From NCBI GenBank assembly GCA_018402385.1, contig JAGYJA010000002.1, positions 248,001 through 312,000 on the forward strand: a stretch of DNA of 64,000 nt. The letters are read 5' to 3'. How positions within the stretch are numbered: the first letter of the stretch is position 1; each line of letters starts with the position of its first letter. Origin of the DNA: Flavobacteriaceae bacterium. Lineage in GTDB: Bacteria; Bacteroidota; Bacteroidia; Flavobacteriales; Flavobacteriaceae. Of the stretch, positions 23,279-32,334 are shown in pieces. Under the pieces are notes generated by a model that saw only the letters and a list, made by a program, of their open reading frames with translations, searched no databases and was not told where the DNA came from. A program made the position numbers and the translations under genes.

Positions 23279-23857
23279 TTACTTGATTTTATAAGTTAAG
23301 GAGAGACCATAATTTGTTGAGGCCTGATAAGGATCGAAATCCAAATTGGGCGACAAAGACAGGTCTTCAGAGATATTGTATTGTTTTAAATGGGCATCCA
23401 CATTGGCATCCACAATATTAAGTAAATAAAATCCAACAGCCACGGCAATACTCACATCCATATTGCGTCTGGAGGAGCGCTGGGCCCTTATGAGGGTTTC
23501 ATCGGCTATGCCTTGAAATTCATCATCGTCAAAACCGGCGAGTCTTCTTTTGTATGCATCTCTAAAGCGGTTGTACTCTTTTCTACTGGTAGTGTAGAAA
23601 TAGATGCTTGTTCCAATTCCGGCATAAACGATGGGGATTTTCCAATATTTTTCATTGTAAGCCTGGCCTAATCCCGGTATCACAGCCGAGTAAAAAGCGG
23701 CTCTCGATGCTGCCAAGGGGTCATAAGCTTCCTTAACAACCTGAGAAGTAATTAGGCTACCATCTTGAGTGGCAAGTGAAAGTGTGTCTTGTTCTTGTGC
23801 CTGAAACTGCATCACAAAAAAAAGAAAAAACAAGATGAGTTGGGCATTAACTTTCAC
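23279..23857 (-). CDS. DUF5683 family protein
   Basis: A 192-residue exported or membrane-associated protein of unknown function. The GTG at 23857 is the likely start and gives a short signal-like N terminus (MKVNAQLILFFLFF); the region SAVIPGLGQAYNEKYWKIP is the characteristic DUF5683 pattern, followed by two hydrophobic segments around 75-95 and 130-150. The start overlaps the end of the intended parB frame by 11 bp. Its constant position between parB and dapB in flavobacteria suggests a role in the envelope or division, but that is only inferred from context. Confidence 0.87.
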   Translation of the reverse strand: MKVNAQLILFFLFFVMQFQAQEQDTLSLATQDGSLITSQVVKEAYDPLAASRAAFYSAVIPGLGQAYNEKYWKIPIVYAGIGTSIYFYTTSRKEYNRFRDAYKRRLAGFDDDEFQGIADETLIRAQRSSRRNMDVSIAVAVGFYLLNIVDANVDAHLKQYNISEDLSLSPNLDFDPYQASTNYGLSLTYKIK

Positions 23858-24745
23858 CGCGAATTAATTTAGAAATACGTTCAAATTCGGCTTTGCTTTT
23901 AAATGGGATAATTAGTTTTCCTTTTCCGGCGCTGTTTGCTTTCACTTCCGTTTTTACATCAAAATAATCTGAAAGTTCTTTACTTGCTTTTTGGCGAAAG
24001 CCGGTATTTGCGCTTTTAAAGTTGAAGGTGTTTGCCCGGTATTTTGAAGTTTTCTAACCAGGGCTTCTGTTTCTCTGACTGAAAGGGAATCTGCGATAAT
24101 TTTTTCGTACACCTCCAATTGATCTGAAGTGTCTTCCAGCGTGATTAATGCCCTTCCATGACCCATAGAAATAAAACCGTCACGCATACCCGTTTGGATG
24201 ATGGGGTCGAGTTTTAAAAGGCGAAGGTAATTGGCAATTGTAGAACGGTTTTTTCCCACGCGGTTACTCATTTCTTCCTGCGTAAGCTGAATTTCTTCTA
24301 TCAAGCGGCGGTAAGAAAGCGCAATTTCAATGGGGTCAAGATCTTGGCGCTGAATGTTTTCAACGAGCGCCATTTCAAGAGATTCCTGGTCATTGGCAAT
24401 GCGAATGTATGCGGGAATGGTTTTGAGTCCCACCAGTTTTGAAGCGCGGTAACGTCGTTCACCGGAAACCAGTTGAAATTTATTGAATTCAATTTTTCTA
24501 ACGGTAATGGGTTGAATCACCCCCAGTTCCTTGATAGATGAAGCCAACTCTTGTAAAGTGTCTTCATTAAAACTGGTGCGCGGTTGGTGTGGATTGACTT
24601 CAATAGCTTCCAGTTCCAGTTCTACTATATTACCCACAACTTTGTCTGCTCCTTTGTCACCGGCAGATTTGATATCATTATCGGGGTCTTTTAATAAAGC
24701 GGAGAGTCCTCTACCTAAAGCTTGTTTTTTTGTTGCTTTAGCCAT
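23847..24745 (-). CDS. parB: Chromosome-partitioning protein ParB, with an apparent frameshift near its 3' end
   Basis: ParB binds parS sites and uses CTP-dependent clamp sliding to organise and segregate the origin region with ParA. The uninterrupted frame ends at 23954 (263 residues) with an odd tail (KKQVKNFQIILM). The preceding part is normal: GLSALL at the start, PHQPRT, GERRYRASKLVGL, ENIQRQDL and the HTH segment VGKNRSTIANYLRLLKL. One base further on, another frame continues with the normal ParB C-terminal dimerisation region (SKELSDYF, then GKGKLIIPFKSKAEFERI) to a TAA at 23847-23849. A sixth A in the AAAAA run of the coding strand would join them. Either a real truncation or an assembly error. 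Confidence 0.85.
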
Positions 24746-24747
24746 GT

Positions 24748-25512
24748 TTATTTGTTTTTTAGTATGATTTCTTCAGCCAAACTCAAATAATTGTTGGCTC
24801 CTTTGCTTCCGGCATCATAAGTGATGATGCTTTCTCCATAACTGGGTGCTTCACTTAAACGCACATTGCGCTGAATGATTGTTTTAAAGACCATTTCGTT
24901 AAAGTGCTTTTTAACCTCATCAACCACTTGATTTGAAAGTCGTAAACGAGAATCAAACATCGTGAGTAACAAGCCTTCGATGTCCAGTTTGTCGTTGTGT
25001 ATTTTTTGAACACTTTTCACTGTGTTTAAAAGTTTTCCCAATCCTTCCAAAGCAAAATATTCACATTGAATGGGAATCAAAACCGAATCTGCTGCAGTGA
25101 GTGCATTAAGCGTCAATAGACCTAAAGAAGGTGCACAATCTATTAAGATAAAATCATACTCTTTTTTTAAATCTTGAATGGCTTCTTTAAGCATATACTC
25201 CCGGTTTTCCTTATCGACTAATTCTATTTCAATTGCGACAAGGTCAATATGAGCCGGAATGATATCCAGGTTAGGAGAATCTGTTTTAACAATGGCTTCT
25301 TTTGCAGTTGCACTGTGCTCAAGTAATTGATAAGTACCCACTTCCACATTTTCAACATCCATACCAAGTCCGGAGGTGGCATTGGCTTGAGGGTCTGCAT
25401 CTATAAGGAGCACTTTTTTTTCTAAAACACCTAAACAGGCAGCCAGATTCACTGAAGTTGTTGTTTTTCCAACACCTCCTTTTTGGTTTGCAATTGCGAT
25501 AATTTTTCCCAT
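24748..25512 (-). CDS. parA: Chromosome-partitioning ATPase ParA (Soj)
   Basis: A deviant-Walker P-loop ATPase that drives segregation of ParB-parS complexes. The ATG at 25512 gives the standard N terminus MGKIIAIANQKGGVGKTT with the Walker A KGGVGKTT; an in-frame start at 25524 only adds four residues. Walker A' and B regions read LLIDADPQANATSGLG and LIDCAPSLGLLTLNAL, and the SEAPSYG segment is conserved. The stop is 2 bp before the parB start. It is the first gene of the parA-parB-DUF5683-dapB-lepB run. Confidence 0.96.
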   Translation of the reverse strand: MGKIIAIANQKGGVGKTTTSVNLAACLGVLEKKVLLIDADPQANATSGLGMDVENVEVGTYQLLEHSATAKEAIVKTDSPNLDIIPAHIDLVAIEIELVDKENREYMLKEAIQDLKKEYDFILIDCAPSLGLLTLNALTAADSVLIPIQCEYFALEGLGKLLNTVKSVQKIHNDKLDIEGLLLTMFDSRLRLSNQVVDEVKKHFNEMVFKTIIQRNVRLSEAPSYGESIITYDAGSKGANNYLSLAEEIILKNK

Positions 25513-25750
25513 TAATGTATTCAAAAATTAAGCGATAAAAATACAATTATTTAATTCGATAAAAAATGAATTTTGTTAACAGTTGTTAAATTTGAGAGGA
25601 TCGTTTTATAGTTCAGATTTAGGGAATTAGATTTTGCTTTAAGAAATTGCTTGAACAGGTTGCATTGAACAACAAAACAACTTTAGAAATTACATAGGAC
25701 ATTCCACAATAAAATCTTAATTTTGATTTCTATAATTAAATAAACTTCTT

Positions 25751-27592
25751 TTGAAAAATACATCTTTAAAAGTTATTGCGATGATTCCTGCCCGTTATGC
25801 TGCATCGCGTTTTCCTGGAAAATTAATGCAGGATTTAGGAGGAAAAAGTGTCATTTTAACAACTTATCAAGCCACTGTAGCAACAAATCTTTTTGACGAT
25901 GTTTATGTGGTGACAGACAGTGATATCATTTATAATGAAATCATTTCAAATGGAGGAAAGGTTATAAAAAGTATCAAAGAACACGATTGCGGTACAGATC
26001 GTATTGCCGAAGCTGTGGAAAATCTGGATGTTGATATTGTAGTGAATGTTCAGGGAGATGAGCCCTTTACAAATAAAGAAGGTCTTTCAAAGGTTTTAAA
26101 AGTTTTTGAAGGGGAAGATGCAGAAAAAATAGATTTGGCTTCTTTGATGAGTGAAATTTCAGATTGGAAAGAGATTAGTGATCCAAATACTGTGAAAGTT
26201 TTGGTAGATAAAAATAATTTTGCGCTTTATTTTTCCCGATCTCCAATTCCATATCCACGAGATAAGAACATTAGAATAAAATATTTTAAGCACAAAGGAA
26301 TTTATGCCTTCCGAAAACAAGCTATTCTTGATTTTTACAGATTGCCTATGGGCGAATTGGAAGCTACAGAAAAAGTTGAATGCATCCGGTTTTTAGAATA
26401 TGGAAAGAACATAAAAATGGCGATTTCAAATTCGCGTAGTGTTGAAATTGATACACCGGAAGATTTAAAACGAGCCAATTTACTCATACAAAAAAGCAAA
26501 CAAAGCATCAATAACAAACATCGCAATTTTCCAATGGTTCCCAAAGTTGTTTTTGGAAACGGTTGTTTTGACCAGCTTTCAAACATACTTGAAGATAAAA
26601 GAAAAGAAAATGCGCCCTTTATCTATTTAATTGATGATGTTTTTAAAGGTACTACTGATTTGATAAAACGAATTCCGCTTTCTCAAAAAGATAAAATTGT
26701 TTTTATTTCGACAGACGAGGAACCAAAAACGTCACAAGTTGATGACATCGTTAGCGAACTTAAAAGATCTCATGATGAATTGCCCTCAGGAATAATTGGC
26801 ATAGGAGGGGGAAGTGTTCTTGATTTGGCAAAAGCGGTTTCCATATTACTTACAAATCCGGGGAGTGCTGCTGACTATCAAGGTTGGGATCTTGTCGAAA
26901 ACAAGGCGATTTACCATGTGGGAATCCCCACTATTTCAGGAACGGGTGCAGAAGTTTCCAGGACATGTGTTTTGAGTGGTCCCGAAAGGAAATTAGGCAT
27001 TAACAGTGATTATACCCCTTTTGATCAAGTAGTTCTTGATCCTGATTTAACCATTGGAGTGCCCAGGAATCAATGGTTTTACACAGGTATGGATTGTTAT
27101 ATTCATTGCATTGAATCCTTAACCGGTACATTTTTAAATGCCTTTAGCCAAAGTTATGGAGAAAAAGCTCTTGATTTGTGTAAAGAAATATTTTTGAGTG
27201 ATTCAATAACAGAAGATGATACAAGAGGAAAATTAATGATGGCATCCTGGCACGGTGGTATGAGTATTGCTTATTCTCAAGTGGGAGTAGCCCACGCGAT
27301 GAGTTACGGACTTTCATTTGTATTGGGCACCAAGCACGGTATTGGTAATTGTATTGTTTTTAATCATTTGGAAGAATTTTATCCTGAAGGAGTCGCCCTT
27401 TTTAAAGAAATGGTTGATAAACATAAGATTCATATTCCAACAGGGATTTGTAACAACTTAACAGAGGAACAATTAGATACAATGATTCGCGTTGCAATGA
27501 GTTTGGAACCTCTATGGGAAAATGCACTGGGAGCTGACTGGAAAAAAGTCATCACACATCAAAAGTTAAAATCACTTTACAAAAAATTGTAA
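25751..27592 (+). CDS. Fused CMP-Kdo synthetase and KdnB-like Kdo 8-oxidase
   Basis: A single 613-residue protein joining two enzymes. Residues 1-245 are a KdsB-type cytidylyltransferase ([14 protein letters not shown] at 11-24, [17 protein letters not shown]), which activates 3-deoxy-manno-octulosonate as CMP sugar. After a linker (about 245-260) residues 260-613 are an iron/zinc alcohol dehydrogenase with [13 protein letters not shown] (about 350), [12 protein letters not shown], the metal region [11 protein letters not shown] (about 446) and TKHGIGN (about 527). This half closely resembles KdnB of Shewanella, which oxidises C8 of Kdo on the way to 8-amino-Kdo. The start is TTG at 25751; an ATG ten codons later would remove the first beta strand. 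The gene 1 bp downstream is an acyltransferase. Confidence 0.9.
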   Translation: MKNTSLKVIAMIPARYAASRFPGKLMQDLGGKSVILTTYQATVATNLFDDVYVVTDSDIIYNEIISNGGKVIKSIKEHDCGTDRIAEAVENLDVDIVVNVQGDEPFTNKEGLSKVLKVFEGEDAEKIDLASLMSEISDWKEISDPNTVKVLVDKNNFALYFSRSPIPYPRDKNIRIKYFKHKGIYAFRKQAILDFYRLPMGELEATEKVECIRFLEYGKNIKMAISNSRSVEIDTPEDLKRANLLIQKSKQSINNKHRNFPMVPKVVFGNGCFDQLSNILEDKRKENAPFIYLIDDVFKGTTDLIKRIPLSQKDKIVFISTDEEPKTSQVDDIVSELKRSHDELPSGIIGIGGGSVLDLAKAVSILLTNPGSAADYQGWDLVENKAIYHVGIPTISGTGAEVSRTCVLSGPERKLGINSDYTPFDQVVLDPDLTIGVPRNQWFYTGMDCYIHCIESLTGTFLNAFSQSYGEKALDLCKEIFLSDSITEDDTRGKLMMASWHGGMSIAYSQVGVAHAMSYGLSFVLGTKHGIGNCIVFNHLEEFYPEGVALFKEMVDKHKIHIPTGICNNLTEEQLDTMIRVAMSLEPLWENALGADWKKVITHQKLKSLYKKL

Positions 27593-27593
27593 A

Positions 27594-28133
27594 ATGCGTG
27601 TTCTAGCTACATTCATTTTCACAAAACTCATGGGATGGAAAGTTGAAGGGGATATGTCCCCCGAAATAAAAAAAGCCATTGTCATTGTGTTTCCTCATAC
27701 AAGTTGGCACGATTTCTATATTGGTGCGTTTGCACGAAAAATTTTAAACCTTCAAATCAATTTTATCGCTAAAAAGGAGCTGTTTAAATTTCCCTTTGGG
27801 TCGTATTTTAAATGGATGGGGGGTGCTCCTGTTGATCGTAAGTCAAATCAAAACACGGTACAGCAAGTTGTTGAAATGTTTAAAAATCATGAAGAATTCA
27901 GGCTCGCCATAGCACCTGAAGGAACCCGTAAAAAAGTGGACAAGTGGAAAACGGGCTTTTATTATATGGCATTGGAAGCAAAAGTACCCATCATTTGTGT
28001 TGCTTTTGATTATGGTATAAAAACGGTTAAGATCCATGCTCCTTTTTACCCAACAAATAATTTTTCAGATGACCTGAATACTCTCAAGTCCTTTTATAAG
28101 GGGGTTGAAGGGAAAATTAAGTCACATACTTAA
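27594..28133 (+). CDS. 1-acyl-glycerol-3-phosphate acyltransferase-like protein
   Basis: A 179-residue PlsC-superfamily acyltransferase. The catalytic HxxxxD motif is HTSWHD and the second block is APEGTRKKVDKWKTGFY; a short hydrophobic strand (PIICVAFDYG) follows. It lacks the N-terminal membrane helices of full PlsC proteins and is short for the family, which fits soluble or peripheral PlsC-like enzymes that acylate non-standard acceptors. It starts 1 bp after the kdsB-kdnB fusion and is thus co-transcribed with a lipopolysaccharide-core gene. A role in acylating lipid A or a related lipid is an inference from context. Confidence 0.82.
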   Translation: MRVLATFIFTKLMGWKVEGDMSPEIKKAIVIVFPHTSWHDFYIGAFARKILNLQINFIAKKELFKFPFGSYFKWMGGAPVDRKSNQNTVQQVVEMFKNHEEFRLAIAPEGTRKKVDKWKTGFYYMALEAKVPIICVAFDYGIKTVKIHAPFYPTNNFSDDLNTLKSFYKGVEGKIKSHT

Positions 28134-28257
28134 TTTTTTATTACATTAAGTTTTCATTAATAAAAATCATTAATTTAATAGTTTTTATTTTTCAATCATA
28201 TTCTTTTTATATTTTTACAAAAAATATAAATGACCCCCTTTCCTAGAATTGATTTTG

Positions 28258-28265
28258 TAGCTTTG
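28258..28265 (+). promoter_or_regulatory. -7 promoter element before the aminotransferase gene
   Basis: TAGCTTTG matches TAnnTTTG exactly and ends 29 bases before the ATG at 28295. No clear TTG -33 box is seen at the usual spacing, so this is a moderate call. It would drive the exopolysaccharide block separately from the Kdo genes. Confidence 0.45.
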
Positions 28266-28294
28266 TTGTGCCTCAAATTTAAAGAAAACCGATA

Positions 28295-29443
28295 ATGGAA
28301 AAATCGAAAATCTATTTGTCTTCCCCCCATATGGGAGGTAATGAGATTTCATTTGTCAATGAAGCTTTTGAAACTAACTGGATAGCTCCACTTGGGCCCA
28401 ATGTTTCCGGCTTTGAAAGTGATTTGTCAACTTATTTATCTCCAAAAAATGAAACATATCATGTAGCAGCTCTGAGTTCAGGAACTGCTGCGTTGCATCT
28501 TGCATTGATTCTTTTAGGTGTTAAACAGGGAGACGAAGTGATTTGCCAAAGTATGACTTTTTCTGCATCAGCAAATCCCATTGTTTATCAAGGTGCACTT
28601 CCTGTGTTTGTTGATAGTGAGCCAGTTACATGGAATATTTGTCCCATTGCTTTAGAAACAGCTATAAAAGACCGTATTGAGAAGGGAACTAAACCTAAAG
28701 CTATCATTGCTGTTCATTTATATGGTATGCCCTATCTGGTTGATGAGGTAACTCGCATTGCAAATCACTATGAAATTCCTGTAATTGAAGATAGTGCAGA
28801 AGCATTAGGAAGCACTTATCGTGGCAAAAAGTGTGGTACTTTTGGTGATATTTCAATTTTATCATTTAATGGAAACAAAATAATTACGACTTCCGGAGGA
28901 GGTGCTCTGGTTTCAAAGAATAAAATTCTCACAGAAAAGGCTGTTTTTCTGGCGACACAAGCCAGAGATCAAGCACCCCATTATCAACATAGCGAAATTG
29001 GCTACAATTATAGAATGAGTAATGTTTGTGCAGGAATAGGCCGTGGTCAAATGCAAGTGCTTGATGCTCATGTTGAAAGTAGGAGAAATAATCATAAGTT
29101 TTATACTGATTTGTTTGAAAAAGTAAATGGTGTGTGTATCTTTAGTGAACCTAGTGAGCATTTTATTTCTAATCACTGGCTAAGTTGCGTACTTATTGAT
29201 AAGAAAAAAACAAATGGGATTTCTAGAGAAACATTACGATTAGCTCTTGATAAAGAACATATTGAGTCAAGACCATTGTGGAAACCCATGCATTTGCAAC
29301 CGGTTTTTGAAAAATCTCCTTTTTATGGAAAAGCTATAGCAGAAGGCCTTTTTGAAAATGGATTGTGTTTGCCATCAGCTTCAAACCTCACAGTGGAGGA
29401 TTTGAACAGAATACAGCTTGTGATTCATTCAGTATTTAATTAA
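28295..29443 (+). CDS. DegT/DnrJ/EryC1/StrS-family PLP aminotransferase (PglE/EpsN-like)
   Basis: A 382-residue type I-fold aminotransferase that adds an amino group to a keto-sugar nucleotide. The PLP lysine is Lys195 in SFNGNKIITTSGGG; other landmarks are LSSGTAALHLAL, the IEDSAEALGSTY segment, and WLSC. Its overall pattern (MGGNEISFVNEAFETNWI at the start) resembles PglE/EpsN/WbpE transaminases, which act on UDP-4-keto-6-deoxy-HexNAc, rather than KdnA. The next gene encodes a dehydratase of the matching type, which supports production of a UDP-diamino or amino deoxy sugar for the exopolysaccharide. Confidence 0.9.
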   Translation: MEKSKIYLSSPHMGGNEISFVNEAFETNWIAPLGPNVSGFESDLSTYLSPKNETYHVAALSSGTAALHLALILLGVKQGDEVICQSMTFSASANPIVYQGALPVFVDSEPVTWNICPIALETAIKDRIEKGTKPKAIIAVHLYGMPYLVDEVTRIANHYEIPVIEDSAEALGSTYRGKKCGTFGDISILSFNGNKIITTSGGGALVSKNKILTEKAVFLATQARDQAPHYQHSEIGYNYRMSNVCAGIGRGQMQVLDAHVESRRNNHKFYTDLFEKVNGVCIFSEPSEHFISNHWLSCVLIDKKKTNGISRETLRLALDKEHIESRPLWKPMHLQPVFEKSPFYGKAIAEGLFENGLCLPSASNLTVEDLNRIQLVIHSVFN

Positions 29444-29504
29444 TAAGATTATTTTCGCTTAATATATGTTAAGAATTTTTAATTGATAGTAAGCTTGTTT
29501 TTTT

Positions 29505-31448
29505 ATGATACAGGGAATAAAAAATAAATTAATAAAATCCATTTATGCCGGTGATAATCATATTGGCGTTACTAATATTAGATATTTACCACGATGGATA
29601 GTCATTGGTATTGATGTACTAATAATTGGATTTTCATTATTGATGACGCATCTTATATTGCAAAATTTAAGTATTCGGTATTATGATACGCTTAGTCTTC
29701 CTCAACAATTTTTAATAATTCTCTTTACAAATATTGTTTTCTTTTTTGTTTTCAGAACATACTCAGGTCTTGTTAGACACTCTACATTTACAGATATTGC
29801 AAAATTATTATTGGCTTCAATTGCAACGTTGTTTTTTGTTTCTCTTTTAAATTATTCATTTTACTATTTTGCCGGAAATAAATTGTTTTTAATGCCTTTT
29901 CTGGTACTTTATGCTTTCTTTTCTTTTTCTTTTCTCTTGTTTTTCAGACTTCTTGTAAAGCAAGTTTATCGGGCCTATAAAGGAAAAAGCCAAAAGGGAT
30001 ACCTCAAAAAGCGAATATTTATTTATGGCACTGATGATCAGGCCATTTCCATAGCAGAGGCATTGCATACAGAGTCGCTAAACCCTTTTGAAGTGGTGGG
30101 GTTTTTAGCACATAAAAAAGCATATAAAAGTTTAAGAATTTTAGATAAACCGGTAATTCCTTTAAAGAATAATCTTTCAGAGCAATTGCAACATTATTCC
30201 ATTAATGGTTTAATGATTATTGAAGATTCTCTGTCAATTAAGGAAAAGAATAAACTGGTTGATTTGTGCCTAAAAGTTAATGTTCAAATTTACAATGTGC
30301 CTCGCATTGAAAAATTACAGCAAAAGAAAGATATCAACTCCCAAATTCGCGCAATCGAAATAGAAGATTTGTTAAACAGAGAAGTTATCAATCTTGATAA
30401 TGAAAACATAAGAAGTACCTTAGAGGGACAAACCATATTAATAACTGGTGGAGCCGGCTCGATTGGTAGTGAAATTGTTAGACAAGTTATAAAATACAAC
30501 CCAAAACAAATTGTAATTCTTGATCAAGCAGAAACCCCCTTATATGACCTAGAACTTCAGTTAAGAGAGAGCTTTCCAAACATAAATCTTGTTACTGAAT
30601 TAGCCAATATTACTAATATGTATCGGCTTGCATTGGTTTTTGACCAATTTGATTTTGATGTGATATATCATGCAGCTGCATATAAACATGTTCCTATTGT
30701 CGAAAGAAATCCTCACGAAGCGATTTATGTTAATATACTTGGAACAATAAACCTTGTGAAACTTGCTATTTCCGGAGGGGTTAAACGTTTTGTTATGGTT
30801 TCGACAGACAAAGCTGTAAATCCCACAAATGTCATGGGTGCTTCAAAGCGAGCTGCTGAAATGTATGTGCAATCCATTCAAGAGGAAAGCGGAGTACAAA
30901 CAAAATTTATAACCACCCGTTTTGGAAACGTTCTTGGTTCAAACGGTTCTGTAATCCCTCATTTTAAAAGACAAATAGCCAAAGGCGGCCCCGTCACCGT
31001 TACACATCCTGATATTATTAGGTATTTTATGACAATTAATGAGGCTAGTCAACTTGTTTTACAAGCCGGATCTATGGGGAACGGAGGTGAGGTTTTTGTG
31101 TTTGATATGGGAAAACCTGTTCGTATTATGGACTTGGCTACCAGAATGATAAAACTTTCAGGGTTAAAACCTGAGGAGGATATTAAAATAAAAGTTACCG
31201 GATTGAGACCAGGTGAAAAGTTATTTGAGGAATTGCTTGCAGATACCTCCAAAAGTTTACCAACTCATCATGAAAAAATCCTGATAGCTATAGATGAACC
31301 CAAGCAATTTAAAGATTTAAAATCAAAATATGACCATCTTGTAAAAGCATCCTTAAGAGAAGATGAAGAAAAAATTGTAAAACTATTAAAAGAAATCGTA
31401 GTCGAATTTAAAAGTGAAAATTCTGTCTTTGAATCTCTGGATTCTTAA
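29505..31448 (+). CDS. Membrane-bound nucleotide-sugar 4,6-dehydratase (PglF/WbpM/CapD-like)
   Basis: A 647-residue inner-membrane enzyme with four or five N-terminal helices (about 20-150), a CoA-binding-like Rossmann domain (about 165-290) and a second SDR domain starting with the glycine motif TGGAGSIGSE (about 314-323). The catalytic segment VSTDKAVNPTNVMGASKRAA has Met-x-x-x-Lys in place of the usual Tyr-x-x-x-Lys, as in PglF/WbpM-type dehydratases. Such enzymes convert UDP-GlcNAc to the 4-keto-6-deoxy sugar used by the upstream aminotransferase. It is part of the 28.3-34.7 kb polysaccharide block. Confidence 0.92.
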   Translation: MIQGIKNKLIKSIYAGDNHIGVTNIRYLPRWIVIGIDVLIIGFSLLMTHLILQNLSIRYYDTLSLPQQFLIILFTNIVFFFVFRTYSGLVRHSTFTDIAKLLLASIATLFFVSLLNYSFYYFAGNKLFLMPFLVLYAFFSFSFLLFFRLLVKQVYRAYKGKSQKGYLKKRIFIYGTDDQAISIAEALHTESLNPFEVVGFLAHKKAYKSLRILDKPVIPLKNNLSEQLQHYSINGLMIIEDSLSIKEKNKLVDLCLKVNVQIYNVPRIEKLQQKKDINSQIRAIEIEDLLNREVINLDNENIRSTLEGQTILITGGAGSIGSEIVRQVIKYNPKQIVILDQAETPLYDLELQLRESFPNINLVTELANITNMYRLALVFDQFDFDVIYHAAAYKHVPIVERNPHEAIYVNILGTINLVKLAISGGVKRFVMVSTDKAVNPTNVMGASKRAAEMYVQSIQEESGVQTKFITTRFGNVLGSNGSVIPHFKRQIAKGGPVTVTHPDIIRYFMTINEASQLVLQAGSMGNGGEVFVFDMGKPVRIMDLATRMIKLSGLKPEEDIKIKVTGLRPGEKLFEELLADTSKSLPTHHEKILIAIDEPKQFKDLKSKYDHLVKASLREDEEKIVKLLKEIVVEFKSENSVFESLDS

Positions 31449-31480
31449 AAATTGACTTTTAATAAAAATTCATAAATCAT

Positions 31481-31511
31481 TTAAGCGTTAATTAAAAACG
31501 GATTAACTTTG
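31481..31511 (+). promoter_or_regulatory. Promoter for the wza-wzc genes
   Basis: TAACTTTG (31504-31511) is an exact -7 element and TTTA (31481-31484) lies 19 bases upstream, close to the TTTG -33 consensus. Initiation near 31518 would leave a short leader to the ATG at 31531. Confidence 0.5.
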
Positions 31512-31530
31512 CAAAATCTAAAATTATAAA

Positions 31531-32328
31531 ATGTTTATATTAAATACGACAATTAAAAAATCAATAAAAAAATTGCTGTCAATACTTTTATTGGTTTTTC
31601 TTCTAGCGTCTTGTGTTTCCAAGAAACAAATACTTTATTTTCAAGATATCGAAAAGATAGCATCAAACCAAGAAGCTTTATACAGTTTGCCAGTGATTCA
31701 ACCCAATGACATACTTTCGATAAATGTAACAGCGTTTGATATGGAAGCCGCTGCTCCTTTTAATCTTATTATGCCTGCAAGAACTTCTCAGGAATCAACA
31801 AATGCTGCATCAAGAGAGCTTCAGGGATATTTAGTAAGTCTGGAAGGCACAATTGAATTTCCTGTATTAGGTACTATAGCGGTTGGTGGTTTGAATCGAA
31901 AAGAACTTATGGAAAAAATGAAAAATGAAATTAGTGTTTATATAAACAACCCCATTGTAAACATTACAATTTCAAATTATAAAGTTACAGTTCTTGGAGA
32001 AGTTGCACGACCGGGAACTTTCAATATTTCTGATGAAAGAATAACCTTACTCGAGGCCATTGGAAGAGCCGGTGACTTGACAATTTATGGAAAACGGGAT
32101 AATATTATAATTTTAAGAGAACAAAATGGTGTTAAGACTCATAGTATCCTTGATATTACCAAATCAGATTTTTTAAATTCACCTTATTATTTCTTGCATC
32201 AAAATGACGTAGTATATGTGCAGCCCAACTCTGCTCAAATTAGTGGAGCTGCATACAATAGGAACTCATCAGTGTATATTTCAATTGCATCAGTATTGAT
32301 TTCCCTAATTGTTCTAATCTCTAGATAA
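31531..32328 (+). CDS. Wza-like polysaccharide export lipoprotein
   Basis: An outer-membrane export lipoprotein of the Wza family, which forms the channel through which capsule or exopolysaccharide leaves the cell. The N terminus has a lipoprotein signal ending in LLASC, followed by the poly_export pattern (QPNDILSINVTAFD and LQGYLVSLEGTIEFPVLGTI) and an SLBB domain (TVLGEVARPGTF, then ITLLEAIGRAGDL). A C-terminal membrane helix (about 245-265) is present, as in many Bacteroidota Wza homologues. It is followed 6 bp later by the Wzc-like kinase. Confidence 0.93.
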   Translation: MFILNTTIKKSIKKLLSILLLVFLLASCVSKKQILYFQDIEKIASNQEALYSLPVIQPNDILSINVTAFDMEAAAPFNLIMPARTSQESTNAASRELQGYLVSLEGTIEFPVLGTIAVGGLNRKELMEKMKNEISVYINNPIVNITISNYKVTVLGEVARPGTFNISDERITLLEAIGRAGDLTIYGKRDNIIILREQNGVKTHSILDITKSDFLNSPYYFLHQNDVVYVQPNSAQISGAAYNRNSSVYISIASVLISLIVLISR

Positions 32329-32334
32329 TTTATT

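Noticed and set aside
23847-23990. Programmed -1 frameshift in parB
   Set aside because: The site (C AAA AAG) is not a standard X XXY YYZ slippery heptamer and no downstream stimulatory hairpin is evident. A single-base indel is simpler.
28295-29443. Aminotransferase considered as KdnA, completing a Kdo8N pathway with the fused enzyme
   Set aside because: Its sequence is closer to PglE/EpsN-type transaminases and it is followed by a matching UDP-sugar dehydratase with its own promoter. The KdnA role is left open.
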